Notes under the pieces: generated by a model
Seen by the model: only the letters and a program-made list of their open reading frames with translations
What the model was told of the DNA's origin: nothing
The model's database searches: none
NCBI RefSeq assembly: GCF_000331305.1
Contig: NZ_KB217482.1
Coordinates: 1-64,000 of the forward strand
Length of the DNA stretch: 64,000 nucleotides
Source: Calothrix sp. PCC 7103
Lineage (GTDB): Bacteria; Cyanobacteriota; Cyanobacteriia; Cyanobacteriales; Nostocaceae
Direction of reading: 5' to 3'
In this document: positions 35,560 to 43,587 of the stretch, piece after piece
Layout: every line of letters begins with the position of its first letter
Numbering within the stretch: position 1 is the stretch's first letter
Position numbers and translations under genes: made by a program

Positions 35560-36078
35560 CTATGCTGATATTTTCTCAATGGGGGCATACTGCATAATCT
35601 GCGCTTTCAACGAGTCAGCGGCGACTGCTGCAATTTTTTCCCAGTCCTCGATAGTAAGCATTTGTGTAATTAGTTCGCGCAACACTTCGCGGTTGGAAAT
35701 AAATTCCTCGCCGAATAGCTCATCCCTTTCTAAAACTGTTGTGAGTTTTTCGCGAATGTCAGGTGTGGGTTGTTTTAATTTTTGCACCAAAAGTTCTCGT
35801 GCGGTTTTCGTGGCAGAAGAAGTAATAGTACCTAAATTCCAATCGTTGAGTAGCAAACGTACTTCGCGGTTGAGGGAGATACGTAAGGTTATTAACCGAC
35901 CGAACAGTTCGGGGTTGAGCATAAGTTCGCCCAAAGCGTCACCCCAGTCTAAACCGGCGTTGATATTACCACCGACTTTATTTTCAGACTCGACGGATTT
36001 TCTCAACCAATCTTCATTGAGCAATAAATCCATTGGATTTAAAAACAGTTCTTGGTTGTTATCTTCCTGTTGACTCAT
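35560..36078 (-). CDS. Unknown helical protein paired with a GNAT gene
   Basis: This 172-residue protein is acidic and mostly helical (MDLLLNEDWLRKSVESENKV, ATKTARELLVQKLKQPTPDI, EVLRELITQMLTIEDWEKIA). There are no membrane segments and no motif I recognise. It starts 14 bases after the GNAT-like gene on the same strand, so the two are very probably co-expressed. It could be a substrate, partner or antidote of the acetyltransferase. Confidence 0.6.
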   Translation of the reverse strand: MSQQEDNNQELFLNPMDLLLNEDWLRKSVESENKVGGNINAGLDWGDALGELMLNPELFGRLITLRISLNREVRLLLNDWNLGTITSSATKTARELLVQKLKQPTPDIREKLTTVLERDELFGEEFISNREVLRELITQMLTIEDWEKIAAVAADSLKAQIMQYAPIEKISA

Positions 36079-36092
36079 GATTTTACCTTCGT

Positions 36093-36530
36093 TTATTTTA
36101 CCGACCTTGACACCATACTCCTGCCCTCAAAGTAGGTTAAGTCTTCGTAATCGTTATCTTTACCCAAATCTAGCATTCCTTGATCATTGTAAAATTTTTC
36201 TGCATCTGGTAAAGCGTGTAAACCAACCCTGCCTTCATAACCTAACTCTAAACTACGTCTTCTCGCAAACATTAAAAGTGTGGAACCAACACCTCTGAGT
36301 TTTGGTGGGTTTTGAATTTTTACTCTATTTAATGGCGCCGAAGCTATCCCGTCTATATATACTAGACGTTTTCCTCTGGTTATTTGTGAACCATGCATTT
36401 CTACTTCTATCATCATCAACCCTTGAGTTTCGCCTTCATACTCAATTGCATAACCTTTGCGGTTGCCTTGCTTGTTGATTATTGATTGAAGTTTAAACTC
36501 CCAATCCCACCATTTATCTAAAGAGTGCAT
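36093..36530 (-). CDS. GNAT-family acetyltransferase-like protein
   Basis: In this 145-residue protein the C-terminal half shows the GNAT pattern: KLRGVGSTLLMFARRRSLEL (acetyl-CoA loop, R-G-V-G for the usual R/Q-x-x-G-x-G/A) followed by GRVGLHALPDAEKFYNDQGM. The N-terminal part (GYAIEYEGETQGLMMIEVEM, YIDGIASAPLNR) is a plausible beta sheet. The family transfers acetyl groups to amines of proteins, tRNA or small molecules. The substrate is unknown. It is the first gene of a two-gene unit; toxin-antitoxin GNAT modules share this size but usually pair with a ribbon-helix-helix protein, which the partner is not. Confidence 0.6.
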   Translation of the reverse strand: MHSLDKWWDWEFKLQSIINKQGNRKGYAIEYEGETQGLMMIEVEMHGSQITRGKRLVYIDGIASAPLNRVKIQNPPKLRGVGSTLLMFARRRSLELGYEGRVGLHALPDAEKFYNDQGMLDLGKDNDYEDLTYFEGRSMVSRSVK

Positions 36531-37039
36531 ATTGCCTCAGCAGGTCTTTCCACTGCTAAGTATAATCGGAAGCATGTTTTTGCGTTAGTTGTAACAAGTC
36601 AGCTTGGACTATAAGGTTATCCTGTCCCCTGATTAGTAGTACCTTACTTTGCACAAATCCTCTTATTCTTTTCAGGAATATTTTTATAGTCGTATTATCT
36701 CAAATAAGTTCCACTAATATTTCTACATTCTTGCTCATCTTGATTATCCCTTGTATATTCCCGTAGGACGAACGCAGCAATCGTCAGGCGCCAGCCGACC
36801 CTTCAGGAGGACGATTGCGTAGTGAGTACCGTTAAATACGCTACACGAAATTTAAGCGAACAAATACCAAGATATTACTATAACACTATAACTAAAGTTA
36901 GAGTTCGCAGTAGTTCACAACCATTAGGGCAAGACAGAGCAGTGGGGCAAGAATATAAGCTTAAAAAAGATAAAAAGAGTATAAGACAAAAGAAGCCAAA
37001 TTTAAAGTGTAAAGTATATAAGTATAACTTATAAAATGA
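36531..37039. other. Divergent spacer before the ParM operon, with one inverted repeat
   Basis: GCAATCGTC (36777-36785) and GACGATTGC (36810-36818) form a perfect 9-bp inverted repeat enclosing GGCGCC and AGGAGG. A 70-codon GTG frame (36822-37034) follows it, but its sequence is low-complexity Lys/Ser/Tyr and I do not accept it as a gene. The AT-rich end (36950-37039) holds several GTATAA-type motifs next to the 10-bp repeats and probably belongs to the partition site. Confidence 0.5.
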
Positions 37040-37089
37040 CTTGGATTGGCTTGGAAAGTCTTTAAATTACTTGGGAAGTCTTGTAAAAA
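37040..37089 (+). repeat. Five imperfect 10-bp repeats, candidate parC centromere/operator
   Basis: Consecutive decamers read CTTGGATTGG, CTTGGAAAGT, CTTTAAATTA, CTTGGGAAGT and CTTGTAAAAA, so CTTGG recurs on a 10-bp register ending two bases before ATG 37092. Type II partition systems place about 10-12-bp iterons directly upstream of parM, where ParR binds to form the segrosome and repress transcription. That fits here. Confidence 0.6.
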
Positions 37090-37091
37090 GT

Positions 37092-38243
37092 ATGAGCAAA
37101 TATACTCAAAAAAACGAAAAGCCAATAAAGATAGCGATAGACTTTGGGGGAAGCAGTACAAAGATAATTTATGAAAAAGCTAGCGGGGAAATAACGTCAC
37201 TAGTAATGGAACCGGAGGTTAACAACGTTCCAGTAGAACTAATAAAGGAATGGGAAAAAAATTTAGTCGGTAGGACAGAACCAGAAAATAAAGCTTGGGT
37301 GTATATACCAAATAAGCATTGGGTACACACAGTAGGACATTTAGCAAAGAAGATGTATCAAGGAAACACAGGACTAGAAGAACTAAAGTATGAAAGAGGA
37401 ATATATAAGACACTAGCAGCAGTATGGGTAATAAAAGAGAAGCTACAGCTTAAGTCTAGTTTTAAAGTAGCGCTGGCAGTATTGTTACCCCCAGGTGAGT
37501 TTGAAGATAAAGAAGAGTTTGAAACCCTAGTAGAACAAAAGCTAGCACACTATATAAGTCCAACAGGAGAAATGCATGTAAAGCTAGTTTACTTTAAGTG
37601 TTTACCAGAAGGAGCAGGAATATACCTGGTACATGAAGCCAATACAGCAGAAGTATCAAAAGACAAGGTATATGGAATAGTAATGCTTGGATATCGTAAT
37701 GCATCAGTATTAGTTTCTAACAAAGGAATAGTAGAAAAGGGTAAAACATCAAATTTAGGAATGGTACAGATGATAGAGAGAATAGTAACGTTAACATCAG
37801 GTCACAATGTTGAAATCTTAACACCCACAGTAGTTAGGGCAGGTGGAGAAATAAATGAGAGAGTATTACAGGGAATAACACGGTCAACAACAAAAGAAGG
37901 TAAAGCAGTAGAGATAGAAAAATTAAAAAAGGCAATTAGCATGGCAAGAGCAGAGTACGCATCAGTATTAATGTCATGGATAAATAACACTCTACCAAGG
38001 GAGACAAGCGAAATAGTTTTCTGCGGAGGAACAGCAGATTACTTAGCAAGGGAGCTAAACAGTTACTACTGCAAAGTACGAATATCATGGAATGCCAGTG
38101 TAGAAATTCCAGAAAAAGTAGATATCTCAGAACTGGGTAGCAGGTTATGTGATGTATACTGCACATTTTTATACTTGACTGAATTGGTAGATAAAGAGGC
38201 AGAATTACCAAAGGCAAGAAGAGGCAGAAAAGATGGAATCTGA
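37092..38243 (+). CDS. parM: ParM/StbA-like actin-fold plasmid segregation ATPase
   Basis: ATG 37092 is preferred to TTG 37041, because the upstream extension is the repeat array. The 383 residues open with the actin phosphate-1 loop (IKIAIDFGGSSTKIIYE). Later actin motifs include VYGIVMLGYRNASVLVSNKG (phosphate 2 region) and EIVFCGGTADYLAREL (adenosine motif). ParM filaments push sister plasmids apart. The ParR-like gene overlaps its end by 11 bases, as expected for a parMRC operon. The gene and those following up to 39.64 kb lack GGCGCC sites, unlike the secretion genes, suggesting separate acquisition. Confidence 0.8.
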   Translation: MSKYTQKNEKPIKIAIDFGGSSTKIIYEKASGEITSLVMEPEVNNVPVELIKEWEKNLVGRTEPENKAWVYIPNKHWVHTVGHLAKKMYQGNTGLEELKYERGIYKTLAAVWVIKEKLQLKSSFKVALAVLLPPGEFEDKEEFETLVEQKLAHYISPTGEMHVKLVYFKCLPEGAGIYLVHEANTAEVSKDKVYGIVMLGYRNASVLVSNKGIVEKGKTSNLGMVQMIERIVTLTSGHNVEILTPTVVRAGGEINERVLQGITRSTTKEGKAVEIEKLKKAISMARAEYASVLMSWINNTLPRETSEIVFCGGTADYLARELNSYYCKVRISWNASVEIPEKVDISELGSRLCDVYCTFLYLTELVDKEAELPKARRGRKDGI

Positions 38244-38583
38244 AAAGCAAAAGAATTTTAGGTGGCGGTATCAGCCACAAAATAAGCTTGACAAAGAACT
38301 AATCGTTTACATCAAAGAACATCCAGCTTTATCAGTGACGGATATGATGCTGACAGCATTACGTTCATTTTGGCTACCAATGGCAGTTATACATTCTCCA
38401 AACTATGAAGAGGGAGAAAAAGAACAAATAGTAAAGAAATGTGTAGAAGCATTACTTAGGCAAGCAGACAAGCTATGTGCAGAAACAGGTGTAGAGATTG
38501 AAAAAGGTAAAAAATCCACAGTACCAACAGGTAAAAAGACAAAAAGCACTAAATTTAATGATTCAGGTTTAGCTGGATGGTAA
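38233..38583 (+). CDS. ParR-like partition adaptor
   Basis: This 116-residue protein is basic at both ends. Residues about 10-50 (FRWRYQPQNKLDKELIVYIK, HPALSVTDMMLTALRSFWLP) fit a ribbon-helix-helix or similar N-terminal DNA-binding unit, and the tail is lysine-rich. ParR proteins are small, poorly conserved and encoded directly after parM. Position, overlap and size all agree. It should bind the decamers upstream of parM and cap the filament. Sequence identity alone would not identify it. Confidence 0.65.
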   Translation: MESEKQKNFRWRYQPQNKLDKELIVYIKEHPALSVTDMMLTALRSFWLPMAVIHSPNYEEGEKEQIVKKCVEALLRQADKLCAETGVEIEKGKKSTVPTGKKTKSTKFNDSGLAGW

Positions 38584-38611
38584 TCAAACTTACATTCACA
38601 AGGAAACAATT

Positions 38612-39547
38612 ATGGCATCAGGTATAGATAAATTAAGCAATTTAGTTACACAAGCAGCAGAGTTAGGAAAAGAAGGGTTAACTAAAAACCCAGAAGAGCA
38701 AGAAAATAAGAGTGATGAAATAGTAACACTCCATATAGATAGCAGCTTAGTTAACAACGATAAAGAGGCACCTGTAAAAGAATCACCAACAGAAGAAAGC
38801 AGTGGGGCAAAGAAAAAAGGTAATGATAACAAAAAGAATACATACAAAGGAGTAAAAGCACATACAATACATTTAATAGACGGGGAAAAGGGAGGTGCTG
38901 GTAAAAGCTTTGTATCAAGAGGGTTTATAGAATATATTCAGCATAAAAATTTAGATTTTCACATTATTGATGCCGATTCATCGAATAAGGATATAGAAAA
39001 GATTTATACAGGTTGTACTTCAGCGTTTTTCAGTGACGACGAAAAGCTACATAAGGAAGCTGACAAAATATTCGAGATGGCAGTGGAAAAGTCGGTACTG
39101 GTTAACTTACCAGCACAAGTGTATGAGAAAGTTACAAGTTGGATAGATAATAATTCGTTAATAAAGCTAGGTCATGAGAATAAAATCAGGTTTATAAAAT
39201 GGTTCGTTTGTACAGGTGGACATGACTCAGTACAGTTTTTCTTAAAATCGCTCAAACACTTTGACAATGAGCTAGCTCATATTTTTGTTAAAAATCAAGG
39301 TTTGTGCGATGACTGGAGTTATATAGAAAAATTAGAGGAGTATCAAGACGCGAAAAGTAAATATAACTTTACAGTGATGGAATTTCCTAAACTAGCTCAC
39401 TGGGAAAAAAACATGGTAGATAGACTGCAAATAAACTTTACATCAGCTAGTAGCCATAAAGAGTTAGGTGTTGTCTCAAAACAAAAAGTAAAAAATTTTC
39501 TCAAGGAGGCGTACAAAGCATTTGAAGAAACGGGGTTAGTACAATGA
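38612..39547 (+). CDS. ParA/MobD-like P-loop protein
   Basis: In this 311-residue protein, after a disordered charged N-terminus (to about 80), a deviant Walker A GEKGGAGKS lies at 91-99, followed by DFHIIDADSSNKDIEKIY. Only the first part of the ParA fold is conserved, and the C-terminal half is divergent (FIKWFVCTGGHDSVQFFLKS, FPKLAHWEKNMVDRLQIN). This resembles MobD/TraL-type ATPases of mobilisation operons more than chromosome-type ParA. It overlaps the next gene by four bases (ATGA). Confidence 0.7.
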   Translation: MASGIDKLSNLVTQAAELGKEGLTKNPEEQENKSDEIVTLHIDSSLVNNDKEAPVKESPTEESSGAKKKGNDNKKNTYKGVKAHTIHLIDGEKGGAGKSFVSRGFIEYIQHKNLDFHIIDADSSNKDIEKIYTGCTSAFFSDDEKLHKEADKIFEMAVEKSVLVNLPAQVYEKVTSWIDNNSLIKLGHENKIRFIKWFVCTGGHDSVQFFLKSLKHFDNELAHIFVKNQGLCDDWSYIEKLEEYQDAKSKYNFTVMEFPKLAHWEKNMVDRLQINFTSASSHKELGVVSKQKVKNFLKEAYKAFEETGLVQ

Positions 39548-40212
39548 CAGACAACCCAGCATCAACAGATAAGTTACTAAGTGTGGCTTTGGAAGGAAAA
39601 AGTGAAAGTTTTCGGAAGCGAGTTTTGGATTATGTAGGAACATCGGGTTTGGCGCCTAATGACCCATTATTCTTAGTTATGGTAGCAACAGGCAGATTAG
39701 AGGTATTGCTAGAAGATGCGCCAGACAGGTTAGAACAGTTGTTTAAAAACTGGAACAAAGAATTATCACGGAATCTAGAACTAGTGGAAGGCGCCACAGT
39801 CGAACGTCAAAAGCTAGCAATAGCATCGGCTGTAAATGAATTGATTAAACAAGCAGAACAACAAGAAGCTGGGCGCCTGTACACATCAATATATCCAGCA
39901 GCCGGATTGGTGGCAGCAATATTGGGGCTAGGGTTTATTTTAGGCATGAGTATCCCAGCATGGTTATCAGGTGGACTATCCGAACCACAACGTTTAACAG
40001 GTAATCAGTTAGATGCATTACAGTGGGCAGAGTCAAGGGAGGGAAAGTTCGCACGCGACATAATGAAGTGGAATGCAGGATACTTAGACACCAAAAAATG
40101 TCAGCAAGATGCCCAGCGGTTAAAAGTAACGCTTAATTTTGGAGGAAAGCAAATAAATGAGGGATTTTGCTGGGTTTGGGTAGTTCCAAAAGAAAATCGT
40201 CAGTTTAAATAG
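39544..40212 (+). CDS. Single-span membrane protein, MobD-associated type
   Basis: This 222-residue protein has a cytoplasmic helical domain (about 1-115), one membrane helix (AAGLVAAILGLGFILGMSIP, residues about 119-138) and an outer domain with two cysteines (TKKCQQDAQRLKVTLNFGGK, EGFCWVWVV). I have seen this arrangement next to MobD-like genes in cyanobacterial plasmids (DUF6753-like, from memory). It is coupled to the preceding ATPase gene by ATGA overlap, so the ATPase may act at the membrane. Confidence 0.6.
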   Translation: MTDNPASTDKLLSVALEGKSESFRKRVLDYVGTSGLAPNDPLFLVMVATGRLEVLLEDAPDRLEQLFKNWNKELSRNLELVEGATVERQKLAIASAVNELIKQAEQQEAGRLYTSIYPAAGLVAAILGLGFILGMSIPAWLSGGLSEPQRLTGNQLDALQWAESREGKFARDIMKWNAGYLDTKKCQQDAQRLKVTLNFGGKQINEGFCWVWVVPKENRQFK

Positions 40213-40227
40213 TAAATATAAGGAAAC

Positions 40228-41193
40228 GTGAGTAGTTATCCTTACATAGTATTTCCGCAGCTACTGTTAAACTTCATTGCAGAAAATAGCTTTGAAGACA
40301 ATAAAGCCGTATCAGGGCAAAAAAATCACGGGAAAATACAAAATTTTTTAGTCAAGCAGGCTGTAAAAGGTGAGTTGATGATTATTTCCGCTGTTCCTAA
40401 ATGGAGTATATTCCGACACATATTATTAAAGCTACCAATTGGACTTATGAGCTTTGCAGCTGCTTTAATTTGCACCATCAAAGGAGTAGATGGAGGGTTG
40501 TCACTGCTAATAGAAGCGTTAGTAGCAATTGTGATATGGATATCAAGCTATATAAAATTTAGAGACACACCAGCGACCATAGCAAATCACCATGATGTTA
40601 ACTTCAGTTATCAAAGTGAGAAAAAACAAGGGTTGAACCGTCTTAAAAAGCTAAAAATGGCATTAGCAGGGAAAGTAAAGAAAGCAGTAGGAGTAAGTAA
40701 TGCACCATTAGGCAGTTCAGAGCGTGCATTCAAGGCAGTAGTTGAGGAATATTTTCCGGGACGGGTATCTTCCCAGCTAGAATTTCCAGTTTCAATCAAC
40801 GGTAAACAGTACGCATATTCTACAGACATTGCGATAATATTTGAGGAAGTTGGTTTATCAATAGATGTAGAAATAGATGAACCATACGACTATAAATCAC
40901 GGCGCCCAACTCATTGTATTGATGACCCAGCAGACGCGCGTCGTAATCAGTATTTTGTAGAAAACAACTGGATAGTAATCCGTTTCAGTGAATCGCAGGT
41001 AGTTATGTATCCCCACTCGTGTTGTAAAACGATAGCTAAAGTCGTAAGTCGAGTAACTCTAAGTCAGCGATTTTTAAAGGACTTGCATGAAATACCTGAC
41101 TTACAGCCTTATCCTATGTGGACGAAAAGACAAGCGAAGAAAATGGCAGGTGCCAGAACACGGGACTCGTACTTACCAAAAACAGTACATTGA
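40228..41193 (+). CDS. Membrane-anchored protein with PD-(D/E)XK-like (DUF559-type) nuclease domain
   Basis: In this 321-residue protein, two membrane helices lie near residues 55-105 (LPIGLMSFAAALICTIKGVD, LLIEALVAIVIWISSYI). The domain at about 165-280 has the layout of a DUF559/Vsr-type fold: SERAFKAVVEEYFPG, YSTDIAIIFEEVGLSIDVEI, DEPYDYKSRRPTHCIDD, RNQYFVENNWIVIRFSESQV. The D of YSTDIA and the E of VEIDEPY could be metal ligands. Start GTG 40228 follows AAGGAAAC. A membrane-tethered nuclease in a mobilisation operon is unusual; it might process entering or leaving DNA. Confidence 0.6.
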   Translation: MSSYPYIVFPQLLLNFIAENSFEDNKAVSGQKNHGKIQNFLVKQAVKGELMIISAVPKWSIFRHILLKLPIGLMSFAAALICTIKGVDGGLSLLIEALVAIVIWISSYIKFRDTPATIANHHDVNFSYQSEKKQGLNRLKKLKMALAGKVKKAVGVSNAPLGSSERAFKAVVEEYFPGRVSSQLEFPVSINGKQYAYSTDIAIIFEEVGLSIDVEIDEPYDYKSRRPTHCIDDPADARRNQYFVENNWIVIRFSESQVVMYPHSCCKTIAKVVSRVTLSQRFLKDLHEIPDLQPYPMWTKRQAKKMAGARTRDSYLPKTVH

Positions 41194-41194
41194 T

Positions 41195-41228
41195 TCTCCT
41201 TCTGTGCGTCTCTGTGCCTCTGTGGTAA
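41195..41228. repeat. Short intergenic repeat, inverted copy
   Basis: TCTCCTTCTGTGCGTCTCTG followed by TGCCTCTGTGGTAA is the complement-strand version of the repeats at 14646 and 20498. It fills the gap after the nuclease-domain gene. Confidence 0.75.
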
Positions 41229-41335
41229 AAATATTCCCAAAGATAGATATCAAGAAATGCACAACCATAAGCAGTCGTGAAATAAAAGCATAAACAGTTA
41301 TTTTAGACACGTAACTTGCTACAGGAAAAGTATAA

Positions 41336-41689
41336 ATGTCAAACATCGAACCATTAGAAGTAAACGAAGTTAATGTAATCCTTGAATTATACCCATCAGT
41401 AAACGAATCCATCAGTCAATATAAACAATTACCAGAATTTGACAAAAATTACCAACCTAAAGAAATAAACGTTTATGTAGATGAGTGTTGGATGGCAGGA
41501 TGGAACGAACAAGGAGAAGTAAACGCAATCCCAAATATTCAACTACCAGCAAATAGCGGCGCCGAAATTTTAGAAATAGAAGTAGACGGGCAATCAGGAT
41601 TAATCATCATTGGTGGTTATGAAGCATTAAATAGAATTAAAAATCTTCTTGCTAAAAATTTATGGATGGATGAGAGCGACAATAATTAA
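41336..41689 (+). CDS. Small acidic protein, unknown, 117 aa
   Basis: It is acidic and soluble (EVNEVNVILELYPSVNESIS, EINVYVDECWMAGWNEQGEV, EILEIEVDGQSGLIIIGGYE). I recognise no family. It lies 57 bases before another unknown gene on the same strand, and both probably belong to the partition/mobilisation operon. It contains one GGCGCC. Confidence 0.55.
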   Translation: MSNIEPLEVNEVNVILELYPSVNESISQYKQLPEFDKNYQPKEINVYVDECWMAGWNEQGEVNAIPNIQLPANSGAEILEIEVDGQSGLIIIGGYEALNRIKNLLAKNLWMDESDNN

Positions 41690-41746
41690 AAAAAGTTTGG
41701 TGCGTTTTGTGTCAATTAGAAAGGTTTATTATAAGGAGAGAAAAAC

Positions 41747-43093
41747 ATGGCAGCAAATCGTAATTTATTAACATTAGAACAGACTCAAGAATTCATCCAA
41801 GAATTAGCAAGTCGAATGGATGCCAAATCTGGAGATAGAATAAACATCCAGATGGGTAAGAACTCGGTATATGAAGGAGTAGTTGGACAAGAACCAGAAA
41901 TGAGCAAGCTGACAGATACTCGTGTAGGAGTACTGCGAGCAGCAATGGATATGGATGCTCCCGCAATTGGTCAAAAAGGAGAAGCGTCTAATCTTAAACA
42001 AGCAATAATTCTAGAGAAGAATGAAGAAGAAGTATTTCGGTTTGAAAAAGGTCAAGTAATCGAGAGTAAATTAGTAGAGCCAGAAATAGAAACAAATGAA
42101 GTTGATGTTGTTAGTCAAGAAAATAATTCGGTAGTCGCGTTTGAGTCAGTAACTCCCTTTGAAATCATCAAGAACGGCATTGAAGCATCTAATCTACCCG
42201 AAGACAGTAATATACGCTCCTCAACTCAGCAATTTGTACAGGAGAAAGAGCGACAAGCTCAAGTACAGCGTGAAGAAAACGCTAAAAACTGGCAATGGTT
42301 CCAGATGTCAAAACTTGAAGAGAGGCAAGGCGCCTATCATGGTAGTGTGTCAATAGATGCAATTCAAGAAATGGCAGTCAATAAGGCGCCAGTTCCAGAA
42401 AATTTACGGCAAGAGCGCGATGAATCTGTAGCGCGCGCACCGCAATTTGTGCTAAATGTTGCCTCAAAAGCACTAGAGCAAGATGGAAAAGAACTAGTTC
42501 CCGGTGTCAAAATAGCAGCAGTTCAGGGTTACACAATTACACGTAACGAAGCAACAGGAGATTTGTCAATTGATAAGTCTAACCAAACTTTCCTACGGCA
42601 CGATACAGGTAAAATAGAACAAACTTACCGTCCAGATGGAGTTCTGAAAGCTAAAGGTACTGAAGTTACCCATAATCGACTATTAACAAAAGATTTAGAT
42701 AACTTCGATTACATCGAGCGTAAACAGCTTACCAAAGAATCTCTACCAGGTTTACGTGACATGGTAGAAGTATACGGAAAAGAAGGGAAAGTACCAGTTG
42801 AAACATGGGCAGGTGGTAAAAGGGAAGAAGCTAAAATTGAGAAAATGCCAGGTAAAGCTTTCGTCTCCTCCAAAGCAGAAATGCAAATAGTTGAATCAGG
42901 AAAACACCTGCAAGTACGGGATTTAGAAGGAAACTTAATGATGAAAGCTTATGGAGACAAGATAGAAAAACCAATGACGCGCGAGCAATCCCAAGATTTT
43001 CAAGCCCGATACGCATACGTACAGCAAGTCAAAGCAGAACGTTTATCACAGTCACAAAAACAACCCGTAGGAATGGAGATAGGAGCAGGCTAA
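41747..43093 (+). CDS. Large unknown protein of the mobilisation region, 448 aa
   Basis: AAGGAG lies eleven bases before ATG 41747. The sequence is charged, and the first half includes a long helical, probably disordered region (QEKERQAQVQREENAKNWQW is typical of it). The second half may be beta-rich (KIAAVQGYTITRNEATGDLS, HLQVRDLEGNLMMKAYGDKI). A short segment weakly resembles part of the 22683-23981 protein. I cannot assign a function. Codon use and GGCGCC sites resemble the secretion genes rather than the parMR block. Confidence 0.6.
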   Translation: MAANRNLLTLEQTQEFIQELASRMDAKSGDRINIQMGKNSVYEGVVGQEPEMSKLTDTRVGVLRAAMDMDAPAIGQKGEASNLKQAIILEKNEEEVFRFEKGQVIESKLVEPEIETNEVDVVSQENNSVVAFESVTPFEIIKNGIEASNLPEDSNIRSSTQQFVQEKERQAQVQREENAKNWQWFQMSKLEERQGAYHGSVSIDAIQEMAVNKAPVPENLRQERDESVARAPQFVLNVASKALEQDGKELVPGVKIAAVQGYTITRNEATGDLSIDKSNQTFLRHDTGKIEQTYRPDGVLKAKGTEVTHNRLLTKDLDNFDYIERKQLTKESLPGLRDMVEVYGKEGKVPVETWAGGKREEAKIEKMPGKAFVSSKAEMQIVESGKHLQVRDLEGNLMMKAYGDKIEKPMTREQSQDFQARYAYVQQVKAERLSQSQKQPVGMEIGAG

Positions 43094-43587
43094 CCAATCA
43101 ACATCAATGGGGAAAAGCGTTGTTAACAAGCAGATTCTTATATCACAGGCTTTTCAGGCTATTTTTCGATATTTTGTTAACAGATTTGAGAAAACGATAT
43201 CAGGCGTTTGGGCAATTTAATGGCGTAATGGTATGAGTTGTCATCATCATAAAAATCTTGTGCAATAAGCTTTTCAGCTTATAAGACTAAATTTTTTGAT
43301 GACAAGTTTTTACAAAAATCTCTAGTTTGTATTGCTGTTGACCAAATACTATCATGTTTTATCGGCTTGTGACCAAGCCGAAGGTAATCATACAAGTATA
43401 AAAAATTGCTTGCAATAATCAGTTTATACTTATGAGAAAAGATAATTAATCTTAAGGCGCCTGTAAAAGTCTTACTGAAGAGAGCCTCAATATCATTACT
43501 ATTGGCTAAAAAATTCTTGTAAGATGATTGTAGTTTTATGCATTGGTGTAAGTATGGCGCCGAAAAAATCTACCCAAAACATATATC
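43094..43587. other. Spacer with two hairpins between mobilisation genes and an IS element
   Basis: I see no gene in this 494-bp stretch. ATAAGCT-TTTC-AGCTTAT (43265-43282) and TCGGCTTG-TGAC-CAAGCCGA (43362-43381) are perfect stems of 7 and 8 bp. Neither has a T tract, so they may be RNA structures or binding sites rather than terminators. Confidence 0.5.

Noticed and set aside
36822-37034. 70-codon GTG frame before parM
   Set aside because: Low-complexity Lys/Ser/Tyr composition, no recognisable domain, and it runs through the AT-rich probable partition site. AGGAGG upstream is part of an inverted repeat.
37041-37091. N-terminal extension of the ParM-like protein from TTG 37041
   Set aside because: It is made of the 10-bp repeats, lacks a ribosome binding site, and ATG 37092 leaves the full actin fold.
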